Assembly: GCA_015061945.1 (NCBI GenBank) | Contig: SUVP01000004.1 | Span: forward strand, 62,001 to 126,000 | Direction of reading: 5' to 3' | DNA: 64,000 nt | Origin: Opitutales bacterium | GTDB lineage: Bacteria; Verrucomicrobiota; Verrucomicrobiia; Opitutales; Intestinicryptomonadaceae | Shown here: one piece after another, positions 26,401 through 35,824 of the stretch | Layout: the number at the start of each line of letters is the position of its first letter | How positions within the stretch are numbered: position 1 is the stretch's first letter | Program-made: the position numbers and the translations under genes | Notes under the pieces: generated by a model | Told to the model about the DNA's origin: nothing | Databases searched by the model: none | Seen by the model: the letters and a program-made list of their open reading frames with translations, nothing else

Positions 26401-27882
26401 TTAATTATTTTCGTTTTTTTTCTCGTCTAAAAATATCAACCACTTTTTGTCGGAGTCGTTATCTTCTAAATCTTTCAGATCCCATCCGCCACCGAGTGAT
26501 TTATACAACGATATTATGTGCGATATGAAAAGTTGTCGGCTTGCAACTTGGCTCTGTTGCGATGTCAACATCGAGCGTTGTGCTTCGAGCAAATCGAGAA
26601 ACTCAATTTCGCCTTCAGTATAAAGTTTTGACGACAATTCAAACGCCTTTTTATTGCTTTGCACAACCTTATTTATGTAGCCGATTCTTTCACGTTCCTT
26701 TGATGCCGACACAAGAGAATCCTCAACTTCTTTGATTGCTGTAAGCACTGTTTTATCCCAAGAAATCCCTGCTTCTTCGGCGACTGCTTTTCTCAACTCG
26801 ACATTAAAATAAGTCTTTCCAGCTTGAAAGATATTCCAAGAAATTGTCGGACCAACTGACCATGTTCCATATCGGTTTTGGTCGAGCTTACCGATGTCTG
26901 GAGCGGTATAACCAATCTGACCTGTTATGCTAAATTTAGGGTACCAATCGGCTGTAGCTTCACCAATTTTTGCGATTGCCGAATGAAGTTTATGTTCTGC
27001 CATAACAACGTCAGGACGTCTCTGCACAAGCTGTGCTGGAACACCGACTGGTATGAAGTTTTCAAGCTCTGGCAAATCTTGTGGCGTTGACAATTCTTTT
27101 TTGAGCGAGCCTGTTGGCACTGCCAAAAGCAATTCGAGCGAGTGGCGTGCGAGCATCATCTGACTTTCCAAACGTGGAATTTGCGACGACGTATTTTCAA
27201 CTTGCGACGACGCTCTCACAACGTCGATATCCGATTCAAAACCATTTGCTCTACGTTGTTTTGTTACTTCAAAAGTTTTACGCTGTGTTTGCAAATTACT
27301 TCGAGTAATAATCAACTCTTGTTCGTACGAACGATACAGAAAATATGTGCGTGCAACTTCAGATGCCACTGCAATTTTCACAGCACATTTATCAACCAGT
27401 GCCGATTTATAATCTTCAACTGCCGACTCAATACCTCTGCGAGTTCCGCCGAAAATATCAACTTCCCACGATGCGTTTGCACCCATTGAATAAGTCGATG
27501 CCGACTCTCTTATCTGACCTCCTTCGCGAAAACTTCCGTTCACATCAAGCGTTGGAAAGAATCCACTTTGTGTTATCCCGAGAGTCGAGCGAGCCTGTTT
27601 AATTTTAGCCGACGCTGTTGCGATGTCGAAATTATTTTTGAACGCTTTTTCCATCAATGCCGACAATGTTTTGTCGCCAAAAACTTCCCACCATTTTGCG
27701 AGTTCCTCGTCGGAAACTTTGCGTGGTTTTGTTTCGTCGCTCAAAAGTTTTCCGTCAACTTTGTTCGAGTATTTTTCGGGCATAGATTCCATAGTTGGCT
27801 TCTCGAAATCAGGACCAACCATACAACCACACAATGAGATTGTCGAAAATGCGATTATTATTTTTTGATAAATGTTATTCAT
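26401..27882 (-). CDS. Outer-membrane efflux lipoprotein (NodT/TolC-like) of the MacAB-type operon
   Basis: The 493-residue outer-membrane factor has a lipoprotein signal ending SLCGC followed by MVGPDFEKPT. It is clearly a paralogue of the channel at 22-1533. OEP repeats are visible (SQVENTSSQIPRLESQMMLA; LVQRRPDVVMAEHKLH). It is the last gene of the operon adaptor > ATPase > permease > channel, and its start overlaps the end of the permease by 8 bases. It should form the exit duct for a MacAB-like machine. Confidence 0.92.
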   Translation of the reverse strand: MNNIYQKIIIAFSTISLCGCMVGPDFEKPTMESMPEKYSNKVDGKLLSDETKPRKVSDEELAKWWEVFGDKTLSALMEKAFKNNFDIATASAKIKQARSTLGITQSGFFPTLDVNGSFREGGQIRESASTYSMGANASWEVDIFGGTRRGIESAVEDYKSALVDKCAVKIAVASEVARTYFLYRSYEQELIITRSNLQTQRKTFEVTKQRRANGFESDIDVVRASSQVENTSSQIPRLESQMMLARHSLELLLAVPTGSLKKELSTPQDLPELENFIPVGVPAQLVQRRPDVVMAEHKLHSAIAKIGEATADWYPKFSITGQIGYTAPDIGKLDQNRYGTWSVGPTISWNIFQAGKTYFNVELRKAVAEEAGISWDKTVLTAIKEVEDSLVSASKERERIGYINKVVQSNKKAFELSSKLYTEGEIEFLDLLEAQRSMLTSQQSQVASRQLFISHIISLYKSLGGGWDLKDLEDNDSDKKWLIFLDEKKNENN

Positions 27883-29227
27883 ATCTGAGAGCTTCTATTG
27901 GGTCAAGTCTTGCAGCTTTCCAAGCTGGATAGTATCCGAAAATTACGCCGACACACGCCGACACACCCACTGCCAAAACGATTGCAGTGTATGAAACAGA
28001 TGACGGCCATTTCATAAGGACTGTCATCATCACCGACATTCCGTGTCCGACGACAATCCCCAGCATACCACCGAGTACGCAAATAACGATTGATTCAATC
28101 AGGAATTGCTTGAGAATATCGCTTCCACGTGCACCGACCGCCATTCGCAAACCGATTTCACGTGTACGTTCTGTTACCGAAACAAGCATAATATTCATAA
28201 TCCCGATACCACCGACAAGCAACGATACAAACGCAACGCAAAGCAAAAGGTTTGTCATTGTCTTTGTTTGCGATGTGAAAATCTCGGAGAATTCAGCCAT
28301 TGTGCGTATTCTGAAATCGTCATCATCGTCTGGTCCGAGTCTGTGAACTTCACGTAAAACTTCGGTAATTTCTTCTACTGCTTGCGGAACTTCAAGTTGG
28401 CTTGGTGCCGCAATTATGAGACTATCGACATTGGCAAATCGAACAGGTGGACGGTTTGAATTTGACGATGCCGGATACAAATTGAGCGAACCGACATAGA
28501 ATGCCGATGTACTCGTTGCAGTTGTAGTACTCGATGATGTCGAAGTTGAACTCAATGATGTGCTACCCGCCCCACGAAGTCGCATTTTTACGGTTGTCCA
28601 AGGTGCGATAACAGTATCGTCTTGGTCAAAGCCCATCATATTTGCACCTTTAGATTTTAGTACACCTATAACCTTAAACACAACGTTTTGTATTCGCAAA
28701 TCTTTACCAACTGGATCTTCGCCACCATACAATTCTCGCACGATTGTAGAGCCGACAAGACAAACTTTTGAACCTCGTAAAACGTGGATTCTCGAGATTG
28801 GGTCACCATCTTCAATGGTCCATTTTGCGATATCCATATAGTGTTCGTTAACACCAATAATACTGAACGGACTCCAGTTTTTTCCGCCGTAAATAATTTG
28901 TCCACGAACATTCACAACGGGCGAAACAGCCATTACATTTGGGCAACCTTTTTCGATTGCCGATACGTCGTTAAGGGTGATATTTGCACGTCCGCTCGAA
29001 CCTGAACTTACACCACTTCGGGTGATTGTACCTGGCCATACGCGAATTGTATTAATTCCCATATTAGCCATATTTTTTTCGAGTGCCTCGCGCGCGCCAG
29101 TCCCGATTTCCATAAGGGCGATAACAGCTGCAATACCGATAACAATACCGAGCGTTGTCAAAAATGTTCGGGTTGGGTTTCGGCATATTGCTTTCAATGC
29201 CCATTTGATTACACGAAGTTTTCTCAT
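27875..29227 (-). CDS. MacB-like ABC transporter permease (FtsX fold)
   Basis: The 450-residue permease has an N-terminal TM helix (about 20-42), a periplasmic MacB_PCD domain (about 50-310) and three C-terminal TM helices with the FtsX motif NIMLVSVTERTREIGLRMAVG. It lacks the ATPase domain that is fused in E. coli MacB; the ATPase is the overlapping upstream gene. The periplasmic part holds a Ser/Thr run (SLSSTSTSSSTTTATSTSAF, about 218-237) that is probably a flexible insert. With the adaptor and channel it should export a peptide, lipid or antibiotic by mechanotransmission. Confidence 0.93.
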   Translation of the reverse strand: MRKLRVIKWALKAICRNPTRTFLTTLGIVIGIAAVIALMEIGTGAREALEKNMANMGINTIRVWPGTITRSGVSSGSSGRANITLNDVSAIEKGCPNVMAVSPVVNVRGQIIYGGKNWSPFSIIGVNEHYMDIAKWTIEDGDPISRIHVLRGSKVCLVGSTIVRELYGGEDPVGKDLRIQNVVFKVIGVLKSKGANMMGFDQDDTVIAPWTTVKMRLRGAGSTSLSSTSTSSSTTTATSTSAFYVGSLNLYPASSNSNRPPVRFANVDSLIIAAPSQLEVPQAVEEITEVLREVHRLGPDDDDDFRIRTMAEFSEIFTSQTKTMTNLLLCVAFVSLLVGGIGIMNIMLVSVTERTREIGLRMAVGARGSDILKQFLIESIVICVLGGMLGIVVGHGMSVMMTVLMKWPSSVSYTAIVLAVGVSACVGVIFGYYPAWKAARLDPIEALRYE

Positions 29228-29919
29228 TTTCGTAAAACTGTATCCGACGATATTTCGCCGTCTTTTAATTTGATTATACGTTTTGCACTTTGTGCAACGT
29301 CCATTTCGTGAGTAACAAGAACGATTGTTACGCCTTCGCGCTCGTTAATTTCGTTAAAAATGCGCAAGATTTCGTCGCTCATTCTCGTATCGAGATTACC
29401 AGTTGGCTCGTCTGCAAATAGAATTTGTGGACGGTTTATCAACGCGCGAGCAATTGCAACGCGTTGTTGTTGCCCACCAGAAAGCCTTGACGGCTCGTGA
29501 TCCATACGATCGGCAAGACCGACTCTTTCGAGCATAGCTCTACCCATTTCGAGCATCTTTTTTTCGCTCAAATGCGATGCTGTATAACCCAACGGCATAA
29601 TGACATTTTCAAGAGCTGTTGTGCGTGCCAAAAGATTAAAATTCTGAAAAACAAAACCGATTTTCTGATTGCGAACATCTGCTCTGCCATCGTTATCGAG
29701 TTTTGAAATTTCTTTTCCATCAAGCCAATATTCGCCCGATGTGGGGCGGTCGAGACAACCGAGAATATTCATCAACGTACTCTTGCCCGACCCCGATACG
29801 CCTGTGAGTGCGACCATTTCTCCACGTTCAACATCAAGCGTAATACCTTTCAATACGGGCAACGAGATGTCGCCCATAAAGTAAGTTTTTTTGATATCTT
29901 TTAAAGAGATTAAGCTCAT
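29224..29919 (-). CDS. ABC transporter ATP-binding protein (MacB/LolD type)
   Basis: The 231-residue ATPase has Walker [16 protein letters not shown] (about 40-54), the Q-loop [10 protein letters not shown], the signature [13 protein letters not shown], Walker [13 protein letters not shown] and the switch His in VTHEMD. The layout matches MacB/LolD ATPases. The stop overlaps the permease start by 4 bases (ATGA), so the two are translationally coupled. The adaptor gene ends 2 bases before this start. Confidence 0.95.
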   Translation of the reverse strand: MSLISLKDIKKTYFMGDISLPVLKGITLDVERGEMVALTGVSGSGKSTLMNILGCLDRPTSGEYWLDGKEISKLDNDGRADVRNQKIGFVFQNFNLLARTTALENVIMPLGYTASHLSEKKMLEMGRAMLERVGLADRMDHEPSRLSGGQQQRVAIARALINRPQILFADEPTGNLDTRMSDEILRIFNEINEREGVTIVLVTHEMDVAQSAKRIIKLKDGEISSDTVLRK

Positions 29920-29921
29920 AA

Positions 29922-31196
29922 TTATTTCTTTGCAGGAGCGTTGCCTTTTTTACGTTGTGGCATTTTTGGCATAAATGGATTTGTTGTTTTACCAACGTTT
30001 GTCGATAATGTTTCGACACCAATTACAATTTCCATTCCATCGCTAATTTCAGGAGATTCTATTGCAGTGAAAGCACCGTCGCTTATCGATGCGTTGACTT
30101 TTATCGGACGTACTTTCTCACCGTCCTTCACCCAAATATAGCGAGTTTTCGGCTCACGTTCAAATTCTCCCGAGATAAGATCTTCTGCTGGACGGAAACG
30201 CAATGCTCCGTTTGGTACAGCCAATGCTTTGTTGCGTCTATCGACTTCAAAACTCAAGTTTGCCGACAAGTATGGGAGCAAACGCAATGAAGAATTATCG
30301 GTGATAACTTCTACAACGTATGTTACAACATTCTGCGACATTGTCGCATTCAAACGTATTTTTTCAACTGTGCCGACGAACTTTTCATTCGGAAAAGCGT
30401 CAACCGAAAATACTACATTTTGACCTTTGCGGATTCCACCAATATCTGCTTCGTTAACCGACGCCCACACTTGCATTTTGCGAAGGTCTTTAGCAATCGA
30501 GAACAAGCTCGACGCACTCATATTAGAAACAACAGTTTGCCCAACGTTTACTTTTCTATCGATAACAACGCCGTTGACAGGTGCTTTAATTACGCAATAG
30601 TCCAAATTTCTCTTGGCTTCTTTGAGGCTCGCTTCGGCTTGTACAACTTCTGCGTTCGATTGTAAAATTCTCGCTTTTGCGACGTCGATTTCTGCAGTCG
30701 CTTTTTCCCACGCTGCCAAATATGCGTCGTAAGATGCTTGCGAAAGAGCTTCAGATGCACCCAAGCGTTTTGCACGGTTCCAATCTCTTTCAGCCTGGCG
30801 AAGTGCAGTTTCGCAAACAATAAGATTTGCCTTTGCCTGTGCTTGCGATGCCTTTGCGGCTTCAAGACGTGCGTTTGCACTCAAATAATTCGATTGCTGA
30901 ATTTGGTCATCAATCAAAGCTATAATATCGCCTTCACGGATTTCCGAACCATAGTCAACTTCTTTACCGCTCTTATCTTTTCCAAATGCGATAATTTCGC
31001 CCGAAACGCGTGCTGCGACATCAACCAAGTCTTCTGGTTCGACAGTCCCAGTAGCGTCGATTGTCTTTATAACATCTCGTTTTTCGACCTTTGCCGTTTT
31101 AAATGAAACCTTTTCAACAGTCTTGTTGAAGAAGCCAAAATACACACCCGCACCCACACCTGCGAGTACAACTATTGCGATTATCAGTTTTTTCAT
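29922..31196 (-). CDS. MacA-like periplasmic adaptor protein
   Basis: The 424-residue membrane fusion protein has an N-terminal TM anchor (KLIIAIVVLAGVGAGVYFGFF). Split lipoyl halves (ATGTVEPEDLVDVAARVSGE and VIKAPVNGVVIDRKVNVGQT) flank a coiled coil (about 100-190). A barrel and a Pro/Lys-rich C-terminus end it. It is the first gene of the operon. GGGAGGA lies about 11 bases before the ATG, a rather long spacing. It couples the ABC permease to the outer-membrane channel. The divergent HTH gene at 31348 shares its 151-base upstream region. Confidence 0.92.
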   Translation of the reverse strand: MKKLIIAIVVLAGVGAGVYFGFFNKTVEKVSFKTAKVEKRDVIKTIDATGTVEPEDLVDVAARVSGEIIAFGKDKSGKEVDYGSEIREGDIIALIDDQIQQSNYLSANARLEAAKASQAQAKANLIVCETALRQAERDWNRAKRLGASEALSQASYDAYLAAWEKATAEIDVAKARILQSNAEVVQAEASLKEAKRNLDYCVIKAPVNGVVIDRKVNVGQTVVSNMSASSLFSIAKDLRKMQVWASVNEADIGGIRKGQNVVFSVDAFPNEKFVGTVEKIRLNATMSQNVVTYVVEVITDNSSLRLLPYLSANLSFEVDRRNKALAVPNGALRFRPAEDLISGEFEREPKTRYIWVKDGEKVRPIKVNASISDGAFTAIESPEISDGMEIVIGVETLSTNVGKTTNPFMPKMPQRKKGNAPAKK

Positions 31197-31310
31197 AAAA
31201 TAAAATTCCTCCCTACTTTACTAAAATAAAATAAACGTTTTTTTTATCTACTTTGTTTCAAATAAATATATTTATCTTTTGCAACAAAAAACAAAAATTT
31301 ATAAAAGAAT

Positions 31311-31339
31311 TTGACATTTAACCCGCCTATTTTCATATT
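31311..31339 (+). promoter_or_regulatory. Sigma70-like promoter of the HTH gene, leaderless geometry
   Basis: TTGACA (31311-31316), 17-base spacer, CATATT (31334-31339), then eight bases to the ATG at 31348. No Shine-Dalgarno is possible if transcription starts seven bases after the -10. Confidence 0.6.
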
Positions 31340-31347
31340 CAGAAAAT

Positions 31348-31638
31348 ATGGATGACAATTCTGAAAAATCTTTCGACATTTTGGCTCTTGAAAAATTTAT
31401 GAAAGAGCATGGCTATTCACGTAAAGATTTGGAAGAACAATTAGGTACGCGAGCAAGAGTTTCTGAAGTCTTAAGCGGTAAACGTCAGTTGTCGATATCA
31501 ATGTTGAAAAACCTTGTCAACAACTGGAATATGGACGCAAACTTACTCCTGAAAGACCCGTCTTTAAAAACAAAAAAAGTACAACCTAAAAAATCATCAT
31601 CCGAAGAAAAAACATCAATCGTTTGGATGTTAGATTAG
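31348..31638 (+). CDS. XRE/HigA-like helix-turn-helix protein, orphan
   Basis: The 96-residue protein has a helix-turn-helix core at about 18-55 (MKEHGYSRKDLEEQLGTRAR then VSEVLSGKRQLSISMLKNLV), like HigA antitoxins and XRE regulators. A Lys/Ser-rich tail follows. No HigB-type toxin gene adjoins: upstream is the divergent MacAB-type operon and downstream is recR after 63 bases. It may be a solitary regulator, possibly of itself or the efflux operon. The target is unknown. Confidence 0.8.
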   Translation: MDDNSEKSFDILALEKFMKEHGYSRKDLEEQLGTRARVSEVLSGKRQLSISMLKNLVNNWNMDANLLLKDPSLKTKKVQPKKSSSEEKTSIVWMLD

Positions 31639-31701
31639 CAGTTATTTATCGTTATCCCTTGCGAGCCGACAAGTTCCAACCCTTTATATTACACACAATA
31701 T

Positions 31702-32298
31702 ATGAGTCAATGGTTTGACAATTTACGCACAGCTCTAAAAAAATTGCCCTCTACTGGCACCAAAAGTGCAGAGCGTATGGCGTTGTATCTCGCTTTGGAA
31801 GACAAAACATCTGCACGCGATATCGCACAAACGATATTGTCGGCACTCGAACATATCACACCATGCCCAGAATGCGGTGGATTATCTGAAGATGACAAAT
31901 TGTGTGCAATATGCTCTAATGTCGGTAGAAATAGCAACGCAATATGCGTCGTGGAACGTGCAAGCGATATTGATGCAATCGAAAAATCGGGTGCATGGAC
32001 TGGTAAATATCACGTTCTTGGCGGAAAATTATCTCCGCTAAAACGTATTACTCCCGACAAGCTTAATATCGAAGGTTTGCGACGTAGAATCGAAGATGGT
32101 TCGGTCGAAGAAATTATGCTCGCACTCTCAAATGATATCGAAGGCAAAGCGACGTGCCTTTATATTCAAGACCATATTGTAGGTACAAATCCAATAAAAT
32201 TAACTCGTATCGGGTTTGGATTGCCCAGCGGAAGTCAGCTCGGTTTTGCCGACGCTGACACAATCAGAAACGCTCTCGACTCACGAAAAAATTTCTAA
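31702..32298 (+). CDS. recR: Recombination protein RecR
   Basis: The 198-residue protein is standard RecR length. It has an N-terminal helix-hairpin-helix (LKKLPSTGTKSAERMALYLA), a four-Cys zinc finger (CPECGGLSEDDKLCAIC) and a Toprim domain with ICVVERASDIDAIEKSG. Its C-terminal Walker-like region reads LTRIGFGLPSGSQLGFADAD. It acts with RecO and RecF in gap repair; a RecO-like gene lies about 6 kb downstream in the same run. It starts the housekeeping block and uppP follows 8 bases after. Confidence 0.96.
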   Translation: MSQWFDNLRTALKKLPSTGTKSAERMALYLALEDKTSARDIAQTILSALEHITPCPECGGLSEDDKLCAICSNVGRNSNAICVVERASDIDAIEKSGAWTGKYHVLGGKLSPLKRITPDKLNIEGLRRRIEDGSVEEIMLALSNDIEGKATCLYIQDHIVGTNPIKLTRIGFGLPSGSQLGFADADTIRNALDSRKNF

Positions 32299-32306
32299 AT
32301 CAAATT

Positions 32307-33341
32307 ATGAAAAAAATCATATCCACAATTTTATTACTACTCGTTGCGTCTTTTTGTTTTGCCCAACTTAAGCCGATAGAACTCGGTAGCGATGACACTG
32401 TAAAAACTCAATCAGTCGAAGTCAAAAAAGAGCAACAACAAACACAAATAGATTATTTAGACGCTTTCGTTTTGGGAGTTGTAGAAGGTATCACTGAATA
32501 TCTGCCAATATCCTCGACAGGACACCTTATTTTAGCAAATTCATTTTTGCATCTCGATTCCGACCAACCATTGCTCACAAAAGACGGCAAACCGATTCTC
32601 GACGAAGATATGCAACCATACACACTCAAAAATGCAACCGATGCCTACGCTATCGTAATCCAAATTGGTGCAATCTTGGCAGTAGCTATGCTTTATTGGC
32701 AATACATTGTGATGATGTTTTTGGGGCTTATCGGCAAAAGTTCAGAAGGTATGCGATTGCTCATAAATTTGATAATTGCGTTTTTGCCTGCTGCAATTTT
32801 TGGAGTCTTGTTCCACTCTATTATCGAAACATATTTATTCGGTGTAAAGCCTGTCGTGATAGCACTTGCCGTTGGTGCTTTCTTTATGTTTGCAGTACAA
32901 AGATTTTATCAAAAACGCATTTCATATCACAAGATTTTTGCGAAGATGGAAAATATGCGTCCGCAACAAAGTTTACTTATCGGATTGTTGCAATGCGTTG
33001 CAATGTGGCCAGGAACAAGCCGTTCGATGATGACAATTCTCGGTGGATACATCGCTGGAATGAGTCCAGCAGACTCTGCTAAATTCAGCTTTTTGCTCGG
33101 GCTAATCACACTCTCGGCAGCATCGCTTTTCAAAATTTATAAAGATGGTGAAGCTATTGTGCAATCGCTTTCAATTCCACCACTCGCACTCGGTTTAATT
33201 GTCGCTTTTGTGAGTGCAATATTGTCGGTAAAATGGCTTATCGGATTCTTGACAAAAAAAGGTCTTGCACCATTTGCGTGGTACAGAATCGCACTGGCAA
33301 TAGCATTATCTTTGCTAATGTATTTCGATATTATCGCATAA
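32307..33341 (+). CDS. uppP: Undecaprenyl-diphosphatase UppP (BacA) with extra N-terminus
   Basis: The membrane phosphatase recycles undecaprenyl pyrophosphate for cell-wall synthesis. Hallmarks are VEGITEYLPISSTGHLI (about 59-75) and the PGTSRSMMTILGGYIAGM motif with the catalytic Arg/Ser. At 344 residues it is some 70 longer than usual. About 45 extra residues at the N-terminus begin with a signal-peptide-like MKKIISTILLLLVASFCFAQ. A short charged insert (LTKDGKPILDEDMQPYTLKN) follows the first helix. The amidohydrolase gene starts directly after the stop. Confidence 0.93.
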   Translation: MKKIISTILLLLVASFCFAQLKPIELGSDDTVKTQSVEVKKEQQQTQIDYLDAFVLGVVEGITEYLPISSTGHLILANSFLHLDSDQPLLTKDGKPILDEDMQPYTLKNATDAYAIVIQIGAILAVAMLYWQYIVMMFLGLIGKSSEGMRLLINLIIAFLPAAIFGVLFHSIIETYLFGVKPVVIALAVGAFFMFAVQRFYQKRISYHKIFAKMENMRPQQSLLIGLLQCVAMWPGTSRSMMTILGGYIAGMSPADSAKFSFLLGLITLSAASLFKIYKDGEAIVQSLSIPPLALGLIVAFVSAILSVKWLIGFLTKKGLAPFAWYRIALAIALSLLMYFDIIA

Positions 33342-34220
33342 ATGATAATCGACGCACACACGCATTTTTATCCGTCTGAAATATCGGAAAATCCAGATAT
33401 TTGGGCGGACAAACGCAAAGAAAAATATTGGGCGAGCCTCGTCGGGAAACGTCCCGACGGCAAGTTATCGTTGCAAGGTTTTCCGTCAGAAAAAAAATTT
33501 CTTTCTGATATGGACGATGCTGGAGTCGAACGTGCGATAATACAAGGCTGGTATTGGGAAAATCCAGAAACTTGCGAGGAATTTAATGCGTTAATTTCAA
33601 ATTTAGTAAGACGCCATTCAGACAGATTATCGGCGTTTGCGTCTGTACAACCACGCTTTTGTAAACATTCGGTTGAAGTTGCAAAACACGCAAAAGAACA
33701 AGGCTTTTGCGGGATAGGTGAATTGCACGACGGCGTTCAAAGATTTTCATATCTCGATGAAAATTTTGAAAAACTTGCAATCGCCTGTGCCGAAGAAAAT
33801 CTGCCAATATGCGTGCATTTAACAGAAAGAACGCCTCGACAATATCTCGGAAAAGTTGATACAAATTTTGAAGAAGCATTTTCTTCGGCAAAAAAATATA
33901 CATCTACAAATTTTATTTTTGCACACTGGCTCGGAAGCGAAATATTTGAAAACCCGCAAAACGCACTCGACTTGTTCAAAAATAAAAATGTATTTTTCGA
34001 TTCCTCTGCAAGCCCACTACTCTGCAAAGAAGACGCATGGCAAAAAGCGTGTAATTTTGCCGATTGGGCAATCTATGGTTCAGATTATCCACTCCGGCTC
34101 TATCCTCGAAAATTTAAGGTCGAAGAGATGAGAACTATCGTCGACGAAGCCAAAAGAAACATCGACAAAAATTGCTCCGAAAACTTCTTCAGAAATAATA
34201 TTCTAAAAATCATAAAGTGA
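33342..34220 (+). CDS. Amidohydrolase-2/TatD-like metal-dependent hydrolase
   Basis: The 292-residue TIM-barrel protein begins MIIDAHTHFYPSE, the HxH metal motif of strand 1. A conserved His is in ICVHLTER, another in FIFAHWLGSE, and the terminal Asp is in AIYGSDYPLRLYP. This pattern fits amidohydrolase family 2 (ACMSD-like) better than TatD DNase. The substrate cannot be named. The ATG abuts the uppP stop, so it is co-transcribed with it. Confidence 0.85.
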   Translation: MIIDAHTHFYPSEISENPDIWADKRKEKYWASLVGKRPDGKLSLQGFPSEKKFLSDMDDAGVERAIIQGWYWENPETCEEFNALISNLVRRHSDRLSAFASVQPRFCKHSVEVAKHAKEQGFCGIGELHDGVQRFSYLDENFEKLAIACAEENLPICVHLTERTPRQYLGKVDTNFEEAFSSAKKYTSTNFIFAHWLGSEIFENPQNALDLFKNKNVFFDSSASPLLCKEDAWQKACNFADWAIYGSDYPLRLYPRKFKVEEMRTIVDEAKRNIDKNCSENFFRNNILKIIK

Positions 34221-34265
34221 AAAAAATAAGTTGAGAAAATGCGAACTTTGTGAAAAACTATAAAT

Positions 34266-34901
34266 ATGCAAAGGGGTATTTTTATTACATTTGAAGGTGG
34301 CGAAGGTTGCGGAAAAAGCTCGCATATAAAGTCGCTCGCACAATATTTTGAAAGTAAATCTCGCCAATGTGTTATCACACGAGAACCAGGGGGGACTCCG
34401 CTTTCAGAAAAAATTCGCGATTTACTTTTGAACGCAAAAGAAGGTGCAAAGATGTCGCCTCGTGCCGAACTCCTCCTCTTTGAAGCATCACGAGCACAAC
34501 ACGTTGACGAACTAATTTTGCCTGCTTTGGCAGAAGGGAAAGTTGTACTCTGCGATAGATTCGCAGACTCATCAAGTGCGTACCAAGGTGTTGCTCGAAA
34601 GCTCGGCGGAGACTCAGTTGAGTGGCTCAATAACTTTGCTGTCGCCGGTGCTATTCCAGATATGACAATCTTGTTAGATATACCAGCCGAAGAAGGAATA
34701 GCCCGTGCAAATGCTCGTGATAACGACAACCCCGACAGAATGGGAGCTGAAAAAATCTCATTTTATCAAGCAGTGAGAGAATCATTTTTGAAGATTGCAT
34801 CGCAGAATCCAAACCGATTTGTAGTCGTTGATTCGTCTGGTGAAAAAGAGGCAACTTTTGAAAAAATCATAAACGCAGTGAAAGAAAAATTCGATGTCTA
34901 A
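34266..34901 (+). CDS. tmk: Thymidylate kinase
   Basis: The 211-residue enzyme phosphorylates dTMP to dTDP. The P-loop is FEGGEGCGKSSHIKSLA (about 8-24). The DR motif is LCDRFADSSSAYQG with the dTMP-binding Arg. The LID contains RANARDNDNPDRMGAE. It is normal length. The holB-like gene overlaps its end by 8 bases, a common tmk-holB pairing, so the two should be translationally coupled. Confidence 0.96.
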   Translation: MQRGIFITFEGGEGCGKSSHIKSLAQYFESKSRQCVITREPGGTPLSEKIRDLLLNAKEGAKMSPRAELLLFEASRAQHVDELILPALAEGKVVLCDRFADSSSAYQGVARKLGGDSVEWLNNFAVAGAIPDMTILLDIPAEEGIARANARDNDNPDRMGAEKISFYQAVRESFLKIASQNPNRFVVVDSSGEKEATFEKIINAVKEKFDV

Positions 34902-35823
34902 TAATCCAAAAGCAGTCGATATTTTACTTGGTGCACTCAATGCGGGAAGATTACACCACGCAATCTTGCTTTATGGTTCGTCGGTTTCGGCACTCGAAAA
35001 TGTTGCGATAGAAGTTGCGACTCGCCTACTCGGCTCTGACCCACGCAAACACCCCGATTGTTTTGAATTACGCCCTCAAGGGAAAGCGAGAATGATAAGA
35101 ATCGGGAGCGAGTCTGAAAAAATCGGAACAGAATGGCCACCCAACACAATGCGTCGTCTTCTGCACGATATCGCCCAAACATCGAGTTTAGGCGGGAACA
35201 AAGTCGCTATGCTTTATGAAGTCGACAGAATGAATATGCACTCGGCAAACGCATTCTTGAAAACTCTCGAAGAACCGCCAAAGGGTACGACAATTTTTAT
35301 GATGACGACCCGACCAAACGACCTTCTCGATACAATAAGAAGTCGTTGCATCAGCCTGCGTGTCGATTCAGAAATAACGCCAATCGATGACGAAGAATGG
35401 GAACTTTGGCTTGCAGATTTTAAAGATTGGCAAAAAGCACTAATGGGCGGAATCGGTAAAAAAATTAAGCTTGTCGATGCTATGATGCGTTGCTACGGAT
35501 TGCTCGCACGCTTCGATAAAATCTTAGCTCGCTTGACAGATGATATTGCTAACATCAGCGAAAACGATACCGAAGAACTCGACGATGAAGTTGTAGATGC
35601 AATCATTTCTGGCGAACGTCGGGCATTGCGTAAACGCTTATTTGGCGAGATTGAAGACGCATGTGTGTCTTGTGCACTCGGTGGCGAAGGTGTGCCTGCA
35701 GTTAAACTTTCACGAGCTGTCGAAGCGTTGGAAAAATCAGCCGTGTTAACTGAATTAAATATGACCGACGCACCTGCACTCGAGTATTTTATGCTAACAT
35801 CTTTGAGAATTTGGGGACGATAA
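34894..35823 (+). CDS. holB: DNA polymerase III delta' subunit (HolB-like)
   Basis: The 309-residue AAA+ clamp-loader subunit has the HolB N-terminus NAGRLHHAILLYGSSVSALE, where the P-loop is degenerate, as expected for the non-hydrolysing delta' subunit. The conserved segment YEVDRMNMHSANAFLKTLEE is followed by the sensor region TTRPNDLLDTIRSRCISL (SRC motif intact). There is no zinc-finger cysteine cluster. It overlaps tmk. The C-terminal domain is poorly conserved but of suitable size. Confidence 0.92.
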   Translation: MSNNPKAVDILLGALNAGRLHHAILLYGSSVSALENVAIEVATRLLGSDPRKHPDCFELRPQGKARMIRIGSESEKIGTEWPPNTMRRLLHDIAQTSSLGGNKVAMLYEVDRMNMHSANAFLKTLEEPPKGTTIFMMTTRPNDLLDTIRSRCISLRVDSEITPIDDEEWELWLADFKDWQKALMGGIGKKIKLVDAMMRCYGLLARFDKILARLTDDIANISENDTEELDDEVVDAIISGERRALRKRLFGEIEDACVSCALGGEGVPAVKLSRAVEALEKSAVLTELNMTDAPALEYFMLTSLRIWGR

Positions 35824-35824
35824 A

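Noticed and set aside
28500-28580. Ser/Thr run in the MacB-like permease as a frameshift
   Set aside because: The frame is continuous and conserved motifs continue after it; a flexible insert is simpler.
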